Assembly: GCA_014549065.1 (NCBI GenBank) | Contig: JACDOX010000061.1 | Location: 248,001-312,000, forward strand | Length of the DNA: 64,000 nucleotides | Reading direction: 5' to 3' | Source of the DNA: Cardinalis cardinalis | Taxonomy: Eukaryota > Chordata > Aves > Passeriformes > Cardinalidae | Shown: one piece after another, positions 1 to 11,000 of the stretch | Layout: every line of letters starts with the position of its first letter | Position numbering within the stretch: position 1 is the stretch's first letter | Notes under the pieces: generated by a model | The model's input: only the letters and a program-made list of their open reading frames with translations | Databases searched by the model: none | What the model was told of the DNA's origin: nothing | Position numbers and translations under genes: made by a program

Positions 1-164
1 CCTCACCCCAAAGCAGGGATCAGAGTGTGCCACATCCTGTGGNGTGATGGGGGAGGGGGTTGGGGTCCCACAGGTAGGACTTGAAGGGGAGAGGCAAGGG
101 ATGGGGGCAGCAAGGTGAGTGCAAGTGACTGCTCCCCCAGAGCATCATAGGATAGGGCAAGGAA

Positions 165-400
165 GAATTAATAGGACATTAAGCTGAAAGAGTAGGTTTA
201 AATTGGGTATTAGGAAGAAATTNTTCCCTGTGAGGGTGGTGAGACACTGGCATAGGTTGCCCAGAGAAGCTGTGGATGCCCCATCCCTGTAAGACCAGGC
301 TGGATGCTTAGAGCAATCTAGTGGAAGCATTGGAACTAGATGATTTTTAAGATCCCTTTCAACCCAAACTATTCCANGATGCTATGATTCTATGATCATG
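165..400 (+). mobile_element. CR1 LINE 3' fragment
   Basis: The fragment has the standard CR1 tail order: the GGAAGAAATT / GTGAGGGTGGTGAGACACTGG segment, then a CCCATCCCTG block, CTAGATGATTTTTAAGATCCCTTTCAACC, and the ATGATTCTATGAT end repeat. It is 5'-truncated and sits in an FHOD1 intron, antisense to the gene. Confidence 0.9.
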
Positions 401-438
401 CTGGGAGGGAGCATGCACATGCAGAGCCAGGCACTTAC

Positions 439-462
439 CAGACAGGGGCCGTTTGCTGCAGC
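439..462 (-). CDS. FHOD1: Candidate 24-base FHOD1 microexon
   Basis: A 24-base segment lies between a strong pyrimidine tract with TTTTGCAG and a perfect GTAAGT donor. Read in the phase left by exon 11 it adds eight residues (LQQTAPVW-like) without changing frame. I recognise no homologue, and human FHOD1 goes from SIYK straight to ARFLEN. It could be an optional lineage-specific exon or a chance pairing of splice-like sites. Confidence 0.4.
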
Positions 463-755
463 CTGCAAAAGGAAAGACAGAAAGAGTGGGCAGAGGAGAG
501 GGCAAGCGTGGGCAGAGAGGAGAATGAGGAGCTGGAGCAGAGCTGTGCATGCCCAAAGGATGCCTTGGAGCCCTTGGCCNGACCCTTTGATACCTGCTGC
601 CCCCTCATACATCTCTCCAGCTCCAGTGCCCTCCCAGACTGTTTTCCCAAGGGGAAAGGCAGAGTGTGCCCTGGGATGGACACACCTCACGCTCCCTGGA
701 GCCCACCCTGCTGCCCTGGGGGACCTCCATGCCCCCAGCCCCCCCGGCTCCTTAC

Positions 756-866
756 TTGTAGACGCTGCGCTCTCCTGGGCCCGGAGGCTGCTCCTTCTCA
801 GCCGGGGGGGAGGCCAGGGCCAGCTGCACGCTGGATGTGCTGTGGTAGATGCTGGTGGGACAGGGT
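756..866 (-). CDS. FHOD1: FHOD1 coding exon 11
   Basis: Encodes a Ser/Pro-rich segment ending ERSVYK, matching human ...ERSIYK just before the next conserved block, which lies outside the window. The acceptor chosen (TTCTTCCAG) gives the phase required by exon 10. A second upstream AG is possible but breaks the frame. The donor is GTAAGG with two bases of the Lys codon left over. Confidence 0.82.
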
Positions 867-3800
867 CTGGAAGAAGTTGACAGGGGCTGAGAGCAGGTCC
901 CACAGGACTGCTCTCCACCCTCACACCAGCAATGGATCCAAGTGCTGCTTATGCAGCTCGGTGTCTTCACCGTCCCAGGAGCGTCCCCACCACAGAACAC
1001 CTCCAGCTGCACTTACTCTGCTGGGCTGCTTGGTGCAGGGATANGTGGGGTGTCCTCAGCTGGGGGCTCCTTTGGAGTGTCAGGAGACCCCAGCAGTGGC
1101 TGGGCATCGGCGCTGGGATCCTGGGAGCCACCCTGGGATCGCCACCCACGCCGGCCCTCATCTGTCCTCCTCCGCTCTTTGCGCCCCCCTGAGGGCGGCT
1201 CTTCCACATCATCCTCCAGCTTGAGAGCACTCTGTGGAGGGACCAGGGGCATGGCACCGGGCACAGCAGCACCCCTGCCACCCCACGCACTCACCCTCCC
1301 TGCTGGAGGCAGGTGGCACATGGCCAGATCCTGCTGGAGCCCCGCTCACCTCGTAGATTGTGAACTGCTGCTTCAAGTCGAGGTCGGTGCCCTTGCTGCC
1401 CAGGTACTGCTGCACCACCTGCTCCATGCCCTGCTGCTCCAGGCAGTCGGTCACATCATAGAAGGTGTCCTGGTCTGGGAGGGCTGCCAGTGTCTGGGCA
1501 GAACCAGAGGGATGCTGCTGGCACTGGGGTGACCCACACTGAGCCCCAGCAGCGTGGCACCACGGGNACACCCCCACAGACCTTGTTGATCAGCGTCATG
1601 GTGAACACCAGCAGCTCCGTGTCAGCCCCGTTGCGCTGCTCCAGGATGGCCATTAAGTTGGACCATGGACAGGCACCTGAGAAAAGAGGCATGAACAGAT
1701 GACATGCAGGCTGGGAGGGGACACTGTCCCCCAGCAGGGACCTCGCAGGAGGCTGGAGCTGCACTCACCTCTCGCCTGGTCCACGGCATTGACGGCGCGG
1801 ATGAGCAGCAAGGCGTTGGGCTCTGTGTACTCCACAAACACCAGGAGCAGCTTCAGTGCCATCTTCACCACCAGGCGAAACTGGGACAAGGGATGGCAGC
1901 TGGGACAGCAGCAGTGACAGGCGCCTGCCAGCGTGCTGCTGGGGCACTGTGGGGTGGCTGTGCCCACGCCCCAGGACTGGGAGTTTTGCCGTGGGGCCAG
2001 GGACCTGCAGCTGTGAGGCTGATGGCTGAGAGGCACTGGGAAGGGACCTGGAGCAGGAGTGTGTTACTCAAGCTCTGTGCCTGGGAATGTGGTCACATCA
2101 GAATATGGAGGTTTGCAGATCCTGGGTGACTTCCAGAAGGCTGGAGCAGGACCCAACACAAGCAAAGGTACCAGGATACCAAGCCCAGAGGCAGAGAGTG
2201 AAGCACATCCTCTGAGGGATGGTTCAAGGGGACAGCCACAGGCAGGGAAGGGGATGCAGTGGAGGGCACAGGCAGCCCCCCAAGAGCAACAGGCACTCAC
2301 TGGGCTTCCTGACANTGTGTACAGCCACTGGACAGTCTCGTTGTGGTTGATGACACCCTGCATCCCATCCACGAAGAGCATGATCTGGCTCAAGGCTGCA
2401 AGGCAGAGAGTGGGCAGGCTGATGCTGCAGCAGGCAGGGGTTGGGAATTCCCATCCCTGCACAGCATCACTGCAGCAAGGGCAATGTCTGGCTGCTGGGA
2501 AGGCAGAGTTGCCCTGGCAGACTGTGGCTTGCCTGCCCTGAGTGCCAGCCTTCCTCCCTGGGGACAAGCACAGAATCCTGGAATGCTTTGGTTTGGAAGG
2601 GACCTTAAAGACCCATTCCAACTNCCCTGCCACAGGCAGGGACACCTTTCATTAGACCAGGTTGCATAAAAGACCCATCCAACCTGNCCTTGAACANTTC
2701 CANGGATGGGGNATCCACAGCTTCTTTAGGGAGCCTGCTCCAGAGGTGCCCTGTGCCCAAATACCAACCCCGGAGGATGTAATTCTGGTAGTTCTGGTCA
2801 GCCTCTGTCCCCACTTTGATCAAGCACGTCAACCCCTCCAGGTTCACAAACTCTGGCACCAGGTCCTTGTCCTCCTGTGGGGAGAAGGCCAAGTGTTACT
2901 GCAGTGTGGCAGCCAGGCCTGGGGAAGNCCCTGTTCCCCACCACACCAGCGTCCCCTCACCTGGAAGAGCTGCTTCAGGGAGAAGAGGGACCTCCGCAGC
3001 TCGGGCCCCCGTGAGTTGTACAGCTTCTCTGGGAGGAAAGGAGAGATGTGGTGTGAGGGCCTCACTGCTGAACCTGGGCTCCCAAATGCCCCCAGCTTCC
3101 TGGGAAAGCCCCTGATCCTGACTTATCCTGATCCTGATCTCCGTGCCATCACCCCAGCACTGCCCTGGCTGTGGGACACACTGGCTGGGAGCAGCTGCTG
3201 TACCACAACTACATATTTCAGCCCTCCCACTTTCCTATTTCCTTTTTTTTTTGCCCTCTTTTTCTGACCAGCAATGACACAAATATCCCCTCTGGTTTCC
3301 TTTGCAGAACCTAAACAGGAACACAGGCAAAAGGCTGAGCTACTTTTAGCCATCCCTCCCNGGGCACAGCCATGCCATGGTTCCAAAGTTCCCAGCAGCC
3401 CCAGGGCTTGGGAAAAAAACACAGGATGGGGATAGGAAGGCCAGTAGTGTGACACAGGTTGCTCAGGGTCAGGACTGTCACTGGGGTGGACACTGTGCTT
3501 ATGGGGGTGTGCCTGCAGGCAGGAGCCAGNGTGGAGCAGCCAGGGCACTGGGAAGCTGGAAGGCCCCATGAAGACACCGAGGCCATTGGGAGCCAGCACT
3601 TCCCACATCAAACTCAGCAAAAACTGAGTTAGCCACACATCCCAACTTATTTGGGTCAGGCTTAGAGCTGCAACAAGCCACAAACAAGATGTCCAAGTAG
3701 TCCTGCTGATATGCCCTGTAAAACACAGTGTCCTGGCAGCCTCCTCCACTTGCTTATCAGCTTGTCAGAGCTGGGAGGGAAGGCAGAGCTGCTGGGANGA

Positions 3801-6800
3801 ANAGCAGAAGANCTCAGAGCTCAGACAGAGCCTGGGAACTGCTGGCAAANAGCATGACCATGACCCTGACCCTGGGCTTCCTGCCCCTTCCTGCATGGCT
3901 CAGCTGCAGCCCTGCACAGTCAGCTGATGCCCATCTGGCATCACTCTGCTCAGTGCTTGTTTTCCCCCTGCCAAAGACAAAAAAAAGGCTTNAGACTCCT
4001 GAATATTTTGCAGGACCTCAGAGCAGGCTGCCTGAACCATGGCAGCACTTTCTGCTGCGCAAGAGCCCGTTGTTTATGTCTTCACAGTTATATTTAGAGC
4101 TTGCCTGAGTGACCCAGAATAACTGCAGTGGGTGGTGGGCTCCCAGCCCAAGAGGCAGAAGTCCTGATCTCTGAGGATGGAGGGGATTAACCCAGCGGAT
4201 ACCCCACGAGGACCACATCCCCNGATCTCTGGGAGGGCTTATGGGGTGGAACCAGCCCTCTCCATCACAAAAACCCTGGCCAAAGCTGACTGCAGAGGCC
4301 AAACCTCCTCCATCCAGGGCAGTGGAGCTGCTGGACCAGGCTGGGGGAGGGAGCAGCCCCGACTCACCGATGATGGCGTGGACTCGGACGGAGAGCTGCG
4401 TGCGCAGGATCAGCGTCGGCCGTCTCCCCTTCCTAAGGTGAGGGAAAATGTGCTGTGAGCNCTGCAGTGGGATCACCCCAGCCCCTGGCTCCTTGCCCAT
4501 GGTGTGCACACACATGCGGGGTCCCTGCGTCCCCACAGGGCTCAGGTACCCCATGTGCCCTACCTGACCTCCTCATAGAAACCCTCCAGATCATCCTTCT
4601 GTTCCAGCAGGGATAAGTCAAGGTCCAGGTAGTGTCCAGAGGGTGAGATCTGCAGAGTGCAGTCCTCCAGCTGGGGATGCAGACAGCGAGGCTGAGTGCC
4701 CATGCCCAACACAGCCCTACAGGCTCCCAGAGCCCACACCAAACTCAGCTGGCAGACACATCCTGCAGTGGGCTGGCATGTCCNGCCTGTCCCCAGCCAC
4801 TGGCTCTGCGGGGAGATGTCCCAGCACCTTCTGCCCCAGCCTGGTGCTGATTGAGGAGACACAAGGAGCCCCAGGCAGGAAAAGGCTGAGTGAGGGCNNT
4901 CCTGCCAGNACTGAGCTCCTTGGCAATCCCTGGGTGGGAACCATGGCAAGAGGTTGATTGGCTCCCTGGGGCTCCCCTTAGTCAGCGGGGGCTCAGCTGG
5001 GGCAGGATCCATCTCCTCCCAGGGCTGGCAAATTGCCCCTGCCTGCAGGGACAGGGGCTGAGGGAACTGTTGGGCACCCAGCCCAGGCAGGGACCCCCCA
5101 AAGCAGTGCAAATCCCTGGGATGTGCCCTGGCTGACACACCCTCTGACTCAGCCCAGAGCCACNTGGCATCTTCCATCAGAATTTGGATAAGCACAGCCC
5201 TGAGACAAGGCTGGGGCAAGGGGCACCTTCCCAGAAAGTCCGTGCACAGCNCCCATGGTGCACGGCACCCACAAAGTCCTTGAGGTACCCTGGAGCCAGC
5301 AGCACCCCACAGCACCCAGGCAGGTCCTCTGGGACACAGCAATTTACCCTGGAGGCATGAGCAGAAGCAGAGGGAGGGCAGTGCCAGCACCCTGCCTCCC
5401 CTGCACATCTGGATCTGTTCCTAAAGCACTTGCAACTCTCCTGCCCCACCCTCTCCCTGCTCAAACCATCTCCAAGGAACACATCTGCAGGGCAGGAACT
5501 GAGGACTGGGGATAAAACCCCATTATTAAAGCTGCTCTTGTGCAAACAAAAGCAAGCAGCAATAGGGGAGAGAAGTGGGGATCCATCTAAAACCCCACCT
5601 CAATTTCACCCCCAAATTGCAAAAGCTCCAAGCACAGTCCTGTGGCTGAGGAGCTCAGATGGGAACAGTCACAGCTTCTGTGCTTTTCCCATCAATGCCT
5701 TTCCCCACTGTGGCCCTGGAGATCCCACTGCTGTACTGGGTATGGCTCCTGTGTCTCACTGGGATTCCTTTCCATGACATTCCCATCTCCTTGCATCCCA
5801 GCACTGGGCAGGAGCTCACACGTATGAATTCACTGTGAGTGTGACTTTAATACCACAGGGTAAAGTCAAATGACACATGAATTGAAGTAATCAACATGGG
5901 CAATTTGGCAGGGCACTGTTGTTGGGTTGGACATTGCTGGCCACGCCAGCCAGCCATGGCAATGTGCAGCAAACACAGGCTTGGCAAACACAGCACCTGG
6001 CACTGGGCAGGTACTGCTGGCTGCCAGCTCTGTCCCTAACACTGACCCCGCACAGGGTTTGCTCACTGGGGAATGCTTCAATCCCTCCACTGGGGCAGGC
6101 TGTCCTCCATCCCTGCATCGACCTGGACATCCCTGCATCCACCCAGCCNATTCCTGCACACTCCTGGGCATCCTCCCAGACATGTCTGTATCCTCCTGGC
6201 CACCCCTGCATCTCCACTGGCACCTCTGCCAGCCTCCTGGGCATCCCTCAGGCATCCCTGCATCCANCCAGGCACTCTAAGTAAGCAAAGAGCAAATCAC
6301 CCCAGTACAAAGGCCTTGCCTTCTCTGGGCTGCCACAGCCCCAGCAAGCCAGAGTTAACATCCCCAGCTCCTCTGGGGCTGCTGACATGTCCCAGCTGTG
6401 GGGGGAGGCCAAGCCCCTGGGACCTGACCCTGTGTATTTCCCGTGTGAGCTTGGCAACGTTTCCCACTAGGGATGCTCCNAGCCCTGGGCCCTGGCTTGG
6501 CTGGGGCCTCCCAGGGGATGGGGAGAGGCCATCCCAGGCTCCTGCAGCCCTGCCAAAAATCCTGGGCAGCACTTCCACACCAAGGAGCAGCAGCTGCCCC
6601 AGGGTTATTCAGACAGGGGGTTTATACCCTTAGGATCAAGCGGGATCTCAGTGTCATGGGGTTGGGGACAGCAAGTTGGGGTCACAGGTTACTGACAGCT
6701 CCCAGTGCAGGGTAGCTCTGATTCATCTGTCTCCTGCCTGGTAAACCATTACAAAATGAGCCAGACTTTGAGGGCAATGGGGACTTGAGGGCAAAGCAGA

Positions 6801-9800
6801 GCTGGGAGAGGAGAGTGTCCCACGCTCACACATCCAGCCCTTGGCTCCTGGGAGTCCCAGCCACCCTGCAGCAGGATGGATGTCCTTCAGCCATTCACAG
6901 GGAGGTTCTGGGGTCTTGCTGAGGACACANTGCTCGTGCCAGCCCTGATGTGGAACAAGGACCCACAGCCTGGAAAAAGATTCTGTCTGTGTTAAATGCC
7001 CCATCCCTGGAAGTGTTCAAGGCCAGGGTGGATGGGACTTGGAACAAGAGCTCTAATGGAAGGTGTTCCTGCCCATGGCAGTGNGGTGGAACAAGATGAT
7101 CCCTTTAAGTCCCTTCAAATCCAAACCATTCCAGCATTCAATGGGGGCGTGATGGAAACCTCCTCACCTCCAATATGGAGACATCATCCATGCACAGACA
7201 AACTCACACCACCCACCACAGCACAACGTTTTCCTGCTCACCCCTATCACAGCATCCCCACATGCTCCAAGGCCAGGCAACAAATATCCTCTTTATCTGC
7301 CAGCAAAGGAAACATTTTACCACTTTTACTGCCTTTCTAACACTTTCTTTTTGCAGTAACCACAATNTCTCAGCATTGCTGCAGCTCTTCTAGAAAGGCT
7401 GTGGGGATACTACAGGGAAAATATTTTATTTAAATATATAAAATAGTAGACAGCAGTTTAAACACAAGGCACTGACATGTCAGAAAGCACTGGCATCACC
7501 AGCTGCTGCTCTTCCTCCCAAAACACACAGGGGCTGATGGTTTGTAGAGTTACACCAGCCAGAGGACCCACCCCGACCCCAACCCCACCCCAACCCCAAC
7601 CCCACCAAGCACATTCACCACAGTTTACTTGCAGGGTTAAGAGGGGTGTCCTTTGCCAGGTGTCCACTCCTGCATGATGGATGGCAGCAAGTGGATGAGA
7701 ACACTGCCACTGCCTTATCGTGGGGGAAGGAAATAACACCCAAGCCAGGAGGGATCTCTGGAGGTCACCCAGAGTCGGCCCAGAAGAGCCAACTTGCTTC
7801 CCTCTGGCAGCTCCTCCAGCTGGGCTCATTGCTCATGAACAGATCTCCTGCTGTTCATCAACAGACCCGTGGCAGTGGGAGGACCCCAGCCCCAGGCAGC
7901 AGTTGGTGCCCTGGAAAAGCCATGGCATGAGAGCCTGGCTGCAGCTCCCCTCCTGGGATCCATGCAGGGATGGTGTTAGGAGCTGGGGAGTGCTGGGGGC
8001 TGCTGAGCACCAACACTCAGTGCTGCTGACCCTCCTCACTGTTTTCGTACCATCCAGGGGTGAAGTGGGGCAAAGACCCTCACCAAAGCCCTCCTCAAGC
8101 CTGTTAGGAAACAGAGGGCAACAGAGCTGTGGGATGGGGATTGCTCACTTCACACACAGAGATTGCCCCACCGGCGCNTCTATTGAGTACAAGAGCTCTC
8201 GGCAAGTTTATGGCACTGAGGCCAGCGAACTGTTTGCTCTTCCCAGATTTCCGGGGGAGGAAGGAGAATGCAAAGCTCTAGCCTGATGGGTTTTGCAATT
8301 GTTTGGAAAAATCCCCAGATTCAGAGGTGAGATAGTGCTCAAGGGAGCCGCAGGGGCATTTGGGGACTTAAAGGACAGCCAAAAAAACCTGCCCTGTCAA
8401 AACCTGCNTGCAGAGGTTCAGAGAATGGCCACGCCCTGCCCAAGCATCACCCAAGGGTACTAGAAAAATGCTGGAAAGCGGAGAAGATAGTATCAGCCTG
8501 GAGGCAAACAATGCAGCAGCAGCAAACAAAGCAGGAAGGTATTTCCAAGCACAAACACACTTCCCGGAGAGCATGAAAAAGTCATCAGTGACAGGTCCTG
8601 CTCAGGGAGAGGAAGCACCAAGGGTGTCATGGGGCAGGACAGGCTACTCAAGGCAGTGATGCTTGCACCAGAAACCTCTTGCTCATCATCTCTAAGCTGT
8701 TCCCAGCACAGGGAGCTGCTTAGCTGGGCTCAGCTGCTCTCCCATGGCCNCTCATCCCCTGGGTGCCTGCAGCTCAATCTTCCTCCAACTATGAGGGTAT
8801 CCCAGCCCAGCTCTCTCCTGGCTACTGCACCCTTTTCCAGTGCTCTGCAGGTCCAGGCATGCTGCCCAGCAGGACAAACCTGGCACCAGGCATTCCCAGT
8901 TGAATTTTTTTACAGCCAGTTCCTTGGGAAAAATCCGACTGTTCATTTACTAATTTTAGGGCGGTGACTAANGGAGCCGAGTGCTACCTGGCACAAAAGG
9001 CACCAGGGGAGGCTTTGGCTGGTCATGCCAGGGGAATGACATCTGCATGGCTCCAAGGGTGCCAGCTCTGAATTTCAACTGAGCTGGGTGGCTTGGGAGA
9101 CTGACCTCACTGCACAGGCTGTAAATCCCAGTGCAGGAGGCTCCCAATGAACACATTTGCTTGTGCAAACCCCAGCCAGCATCCCAGCTTGTCAGGTGGG
9201 ACATTCTGCAGCCCTTGCTGCCTCAGAGAGCACTGTGCGATAAAGGCAGCATGGTTTATAACCTGTATCATCCAGAAATCTGGTTTATAAACCCAGAACA
9301 GGATCCAGGCAGTTCACCTGTGATTTCACCAAGGGTCGTGGGATGATACAGGGAAACTACAGGCAAAAAATATCCAGAGCTCGGATTAGGTAGAGAACAG
9401 AGCCTGGAATCCCAGGATCATCACCCTTCTGCTGGGCACAGGACCTCCTTGCAANGCTCCCGCCCTCGGGAACGCAGTGTCCCGTGTCCCCTCCCCCTGC
9501 CACTGCCCCGTGCCACCATGGCAGCACTCCGGGCTGGCGATCCCGTTACAGCAGCTCCTGCCCAGGGAGCACAGCACACGCATGAAATTTGAGTTTGCTN
9601 CATTCGTCATGTCTCCAGGCTGTTTGTTCCCAAACAAACTCCCTTTAGTCACCGCCTAAAAATCCCATGACGGCGACATGAGACGCTGCTTCTTTGCTCC
9701 AAGAAAAATGAAAGGGGAATAAACGGGAGGTTTGNTTTTTTTTGGTGCAGGCAAAGGTCTCAAAGTGATCCCCTCTCCCCTGGAAGGCCAGCAAGCTCAG

Positions 9801-10854
9801 TGTCGGGCACACCGAGCTGAATTTCCCCCTCCTGCTGCTCCATCTCTCCGTTCTAGCTCTGAGCAGAGCTCCCCCCAGNCAGCCGGGGCTCCTGCCTCCC
9901 TTCCCTGCACTCCTGTGGTGCTGCAAGACGGAGATGCTCAGCTATTGCCAAGCTCTGCTGGGTCCCGCGTCCCTGAGGAAGAAAACAAGCCTGTCCCCAT
10001 CCTGAGAAGGATGCTCCGAGAGCATCGCGTCCACAGGGGATACGCAGGGAGGGTGCCCTGTCTCCCCTGTCTCCTGCACTCCCCAGCCCGAGCCAGNCTG
10101 GAGGACACACAAACAAGACGCGGTGCCTCGCTTCACGTTCGGCCTCCTGCCTTCCTCCCAGCTGAAGGAAATTGCTCAGCGTGCATTTCCGTACTGCTCT
10201 CCGCTGACAAAGCTGCTGCCGGACCGGTGAGATGAGGGGCTGGTGGCCCTCCGGCCCCACCATCACCTCCCCCAGCTCCAGGTGCCGCAGCGAGGAGCAG
10301 CACGGGAAGGGTCCCAGCGGAGCCGGGGCGCTCCGCTCCGGGCTGCCGGCGTGGAAGTGCGAGGCCGGTGGGGAACACGCTGCCTGCCTCAGCCCCAACC
10401 ACATGGGAATGGACTCCTGCCCTCATCCTGCTTCCCCCTGCCAGGGTTCCTGCCTGCTCTGAGCAGCACATCCTCTTCCTCCCGCCGACTCATTCGGGGC
10501 CGGCCGAGGCTGGCATCTCCCGCAGGGGCTCACAAACCCCGCCGTGACTCACACCGGCAGCGTGCCGGGGACACACCGTCCGGTCCCTCGCCCCCCGGTC
10601 CCCTCCAGCCAGCCATCCCCACCCCGTGCCCGCACGGCGCCTTCCCCGCCGTCCCCGTCCCGGCTCACCGGCAGCGGGGCCCCGAGCAGGCGGTGCAGCG
10701 CGGGCAGCTGCGCCCCCAGGGCCAGCGCCTCCTCCACGGCGTAAACCGGGGCTCGCCGGGGCTCCGGGAAGCTGCTGAAGGCGAAGGGATCCGCGTCCTC
10801 CAGGTACTGCACCCGGCATGGCACCGTCGCCTCCGCCGCCTCCGCCACCGCCAT
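756..10854 (-). CDS. FHOD1: FHOD1 formin, N-terminal 11 coding exons (gene continues past left edge)
   Basis: This is a formin that binds Rac1 and drives actin bundling and stress-fibre assembly in the cytoplasm. Eleven coding exons with consistent splice phases read (genomic, minus strand): 10669-10854, 4564-4670, 4368-4432, 2961-3028, 2769-2874, 2301-2395, 1769-1880, 1582-1676, 1350-1493, 1017-1231 and 756-866, giving about 435 residues. The start MAVAEAAEAT leads into VQYLEDADPF and FPEPRRAP, closely matching human FHOD1. The GTPase-binding domain covers roughly residues 1-115 (VQYLED, GRRPTLILRTQLSVRV). The FH3/DID armadillo region follows to about 330 (GPELRRSLFSLKQLF, LKLLLVFVEY, DVTDCLEQQGMEQVVQQY). 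Then comes the basic linker ALKLEDDVEEPPSGGRKERRR. FH1, FH2 and the autoinhibitory DAD are outside the window. The ATG at 10852-10854 is chosen by alignment to the human N-terminus. The gene is divergent from SLC9A5, as in human. FHOD3 is the only close alternative, and neighbours and sequence both favour FHOD1. Exon boundaries come from splice consensus and remembered human protein, not from transcripts. Confidence 0.95.
1017..1231 (-). CDS. FHOD1: FHOD1 coding exon 10
   Basis: Encodes the linker after the FH3 region: SALKLEDDVEEPPSGGRKER, then Arg-rich and later Pro/Ser-rich sequence ending SSPAE. Its N-terminal part matches the human linker; the rest is diverged and probably disordered. 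One N occurs within it. Length 215, leaving in phase 2 at a GTAAGT donor. Confidence 0.88.
1350..1493 (-). CDS. FHOD1: FHOD1 coding exon 9
   Basis: A 144-base exon (48 codons) encoding TLAALPDQDTFYDVTDCLEQ and on to QQFTIYE, the end of the FH3/DID region. Both splice sites are canonical and phase 0. Confidence 0.95.
1582..1676 (-). CDS. FHOD1: FHOD1 coding exon 8
   Basis: Encodes ACPWSNLMAILEQRNGADTE and LLVFTMTLINK. Length 95, ending in phase 0. The acceptor is TCTCAG and the donor GTCTGT. Confidence 0.93.
1769..1880 (-). CDS. FHOD1: FHOD1 coding exon 7
   Basis: Encodes FRLVVKMALKLLLVFVEYTE and NALLLIRAVNAVDQAR. This is a strongly conserved FH3 helix pair. The donor GTGAGT leaves one base of the next codon. 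Confidence 0.94.
2301..2395 (-). CDS. FHOD1: FHOD1 coding exon 6
   Basis: Encodes LSQIMLFVDGMQGVINHNET and VQWLYT, then SGSP. One N falls in the codon after the Thr of WLYT. Length 95, returning the frame to phase 0 at a GTGAGT donor. Confidence 0.93.
2568..2755 (-). mobile_element. CR1 LINE 3' fragment in FHOD1 intron 5
   Basis: This reads as the reverse complement of a CR1 tail: GGTTTGGAAGGGACCTTAAAG, then a CAGGCAGGGACACC block and a GGGATGGGGNATCCACAGCTTC block. It fills about half of the 373-base intron and ends close to the exon 5 donor. Confidence 0.9.
2769..2874 (-). CDS. FHOD1: FHOD1 coding exon 5
   Basis: Encodes EDKDLVPEFVNLEGLTCLIK through DQNYQNYILR, part of the armadillo repeats. 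The donor is GTTGGT. An antisense CR1 fragment in the following intron reaches to within about 15 bases of this donor. Confidence 0.93.
2961..3028 (-). CDS. FHOD1: FHOD1 coding exon 4
   Basis: Encodes EKLYNSRGPELRRSLFSLKQ plus LFQ, the beginning of the FH3/armadillo region. Length 68, ending in phase 0 at a GTGAGG donor. Confidence 0.94.
4368..4432 (-). CDS. FHOD1: FHOD1 coding exon 3
   Basis: A 65-base exon encoding KGRRPTLILRTQLSVRVHAI, a highly conserved block at the end of the GTPase-binding domain. The acceptor TTAG and donor GTGAGT are both clear, and the phase joins exons 2 and 4. Confidence 0.94.
4564..4670 (-). CDS. FHOD1: FHOD1 coding exon 2
   Basis: Encodes LEDCTLQISPSGHYLDLDL and a stretch ending FYEEVR, continuing the GTPase-binding domain. 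The acceptor is at 4671-4672 and the donor GTAGGG lies directly below 4564. Length 107, entering in phase 0 and leaving with two bases of the Arg codon. Confidence 0.93.
6095..6275. repeat. Degenerate short tandem repeat
   Basis: Repeated variants of a CATCCCTGCATCCACC / CATCCTCC word recur through this stretch. They are too diverged for a fixed period. It keeps several frames open by chance and is not coding. Confidence 0.5.
6993..7140 (+). mobile_element. CR1 LINE 3' fragment
   Basis: Begins in the CCCCATCCCTGGAAGTGTTCAAGG block of CR1 and runs through TGGATGGGACTTGG to the CCCTTTAAGTCCCTTCAAATC end. It lies in FHOD1 intron 1. Confidence 0.85.
7567..7603 (-). repeat. Seven consecutive C-runs (G-quadruplex capable on minus strand)
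   Basis: Seven tracts of three or four C separated by one or two bases lie on the plus strand. The minus strand, which is the sense strand of FHOD1 intron 1, therefore reads as G3-4 runs with one- or two-base loops, a textbook quadruplex pattern resembling a telomere-like TTGGGG repeat. Confidence 0.7.
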
Positions 10855-11000
10855 GGCCCCGCCGCCGCCGCGGCCCCGTGCGACGCCCGGGGCGGACACG
10901 GGCTCGGCCCGGCCCCTCCGCCCTCCCCTGTCCCGGGAGAGGCCGCTCCGTGCTCGGTGCTCGGCGCGCCCTCCCGCGGGCGCATCCAGGATGGATGCTC
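10140..11000. promoter_or_regulatory. CpG-rich promoter region of FHOD1
   Basis: Dense CpG and GC content surrounds FHOD1 coding exon 1 and its upstream side (GCCGCCGCCGCGGCC just upstream of the ATG). No TATA box is obvious, so a CpG-island promoter with dispersed starts is inferred. SLC9A5 begins about 1.7 kb away in the opposite direction. Confidence 0.6.
10669..10854 (-). CDS. FHOD1: FHOD1 coding exon 1
   Basis: This exon encodes 62 residues, from the initiator ATG (10852-10854) to GAPLP, with a GTGAGC donor just below 10669 and phase 0. It carries the start of the ubiquitin-like GTPase-binding domain (VQYLEDADPF, LPALHRLLGAP). The local sequence is strongly CpG-rich, as expected at a promoter-proximal exon. 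Confidence 0.93.

Larger units (their letters stand above)
4671..10668 (-). other. FHOD1: FHOD1 intron 1
   Basis: An intron of about 6 kb between coding exons 1 and 2. It holds a degenerate CATCCCTGC-type repeat (6095-6275), a CR1 fragment (6993-7140) and a run of seven C-tracts (7567-7603). I see no convincing coding exon in it. Its 3' end near 10.1-10.6 kb (gene-sense 5' side) is CpG-rich. Confidence 0.85.

Noticed and set aside
1..60. Possible short FHOD1 exon with a CCACAG acceptor and GGTGAGG donor on the minus strand
   Set aside because: The encoded residues do not resemble the expected ARFLEN block and the segment touches the window edge.
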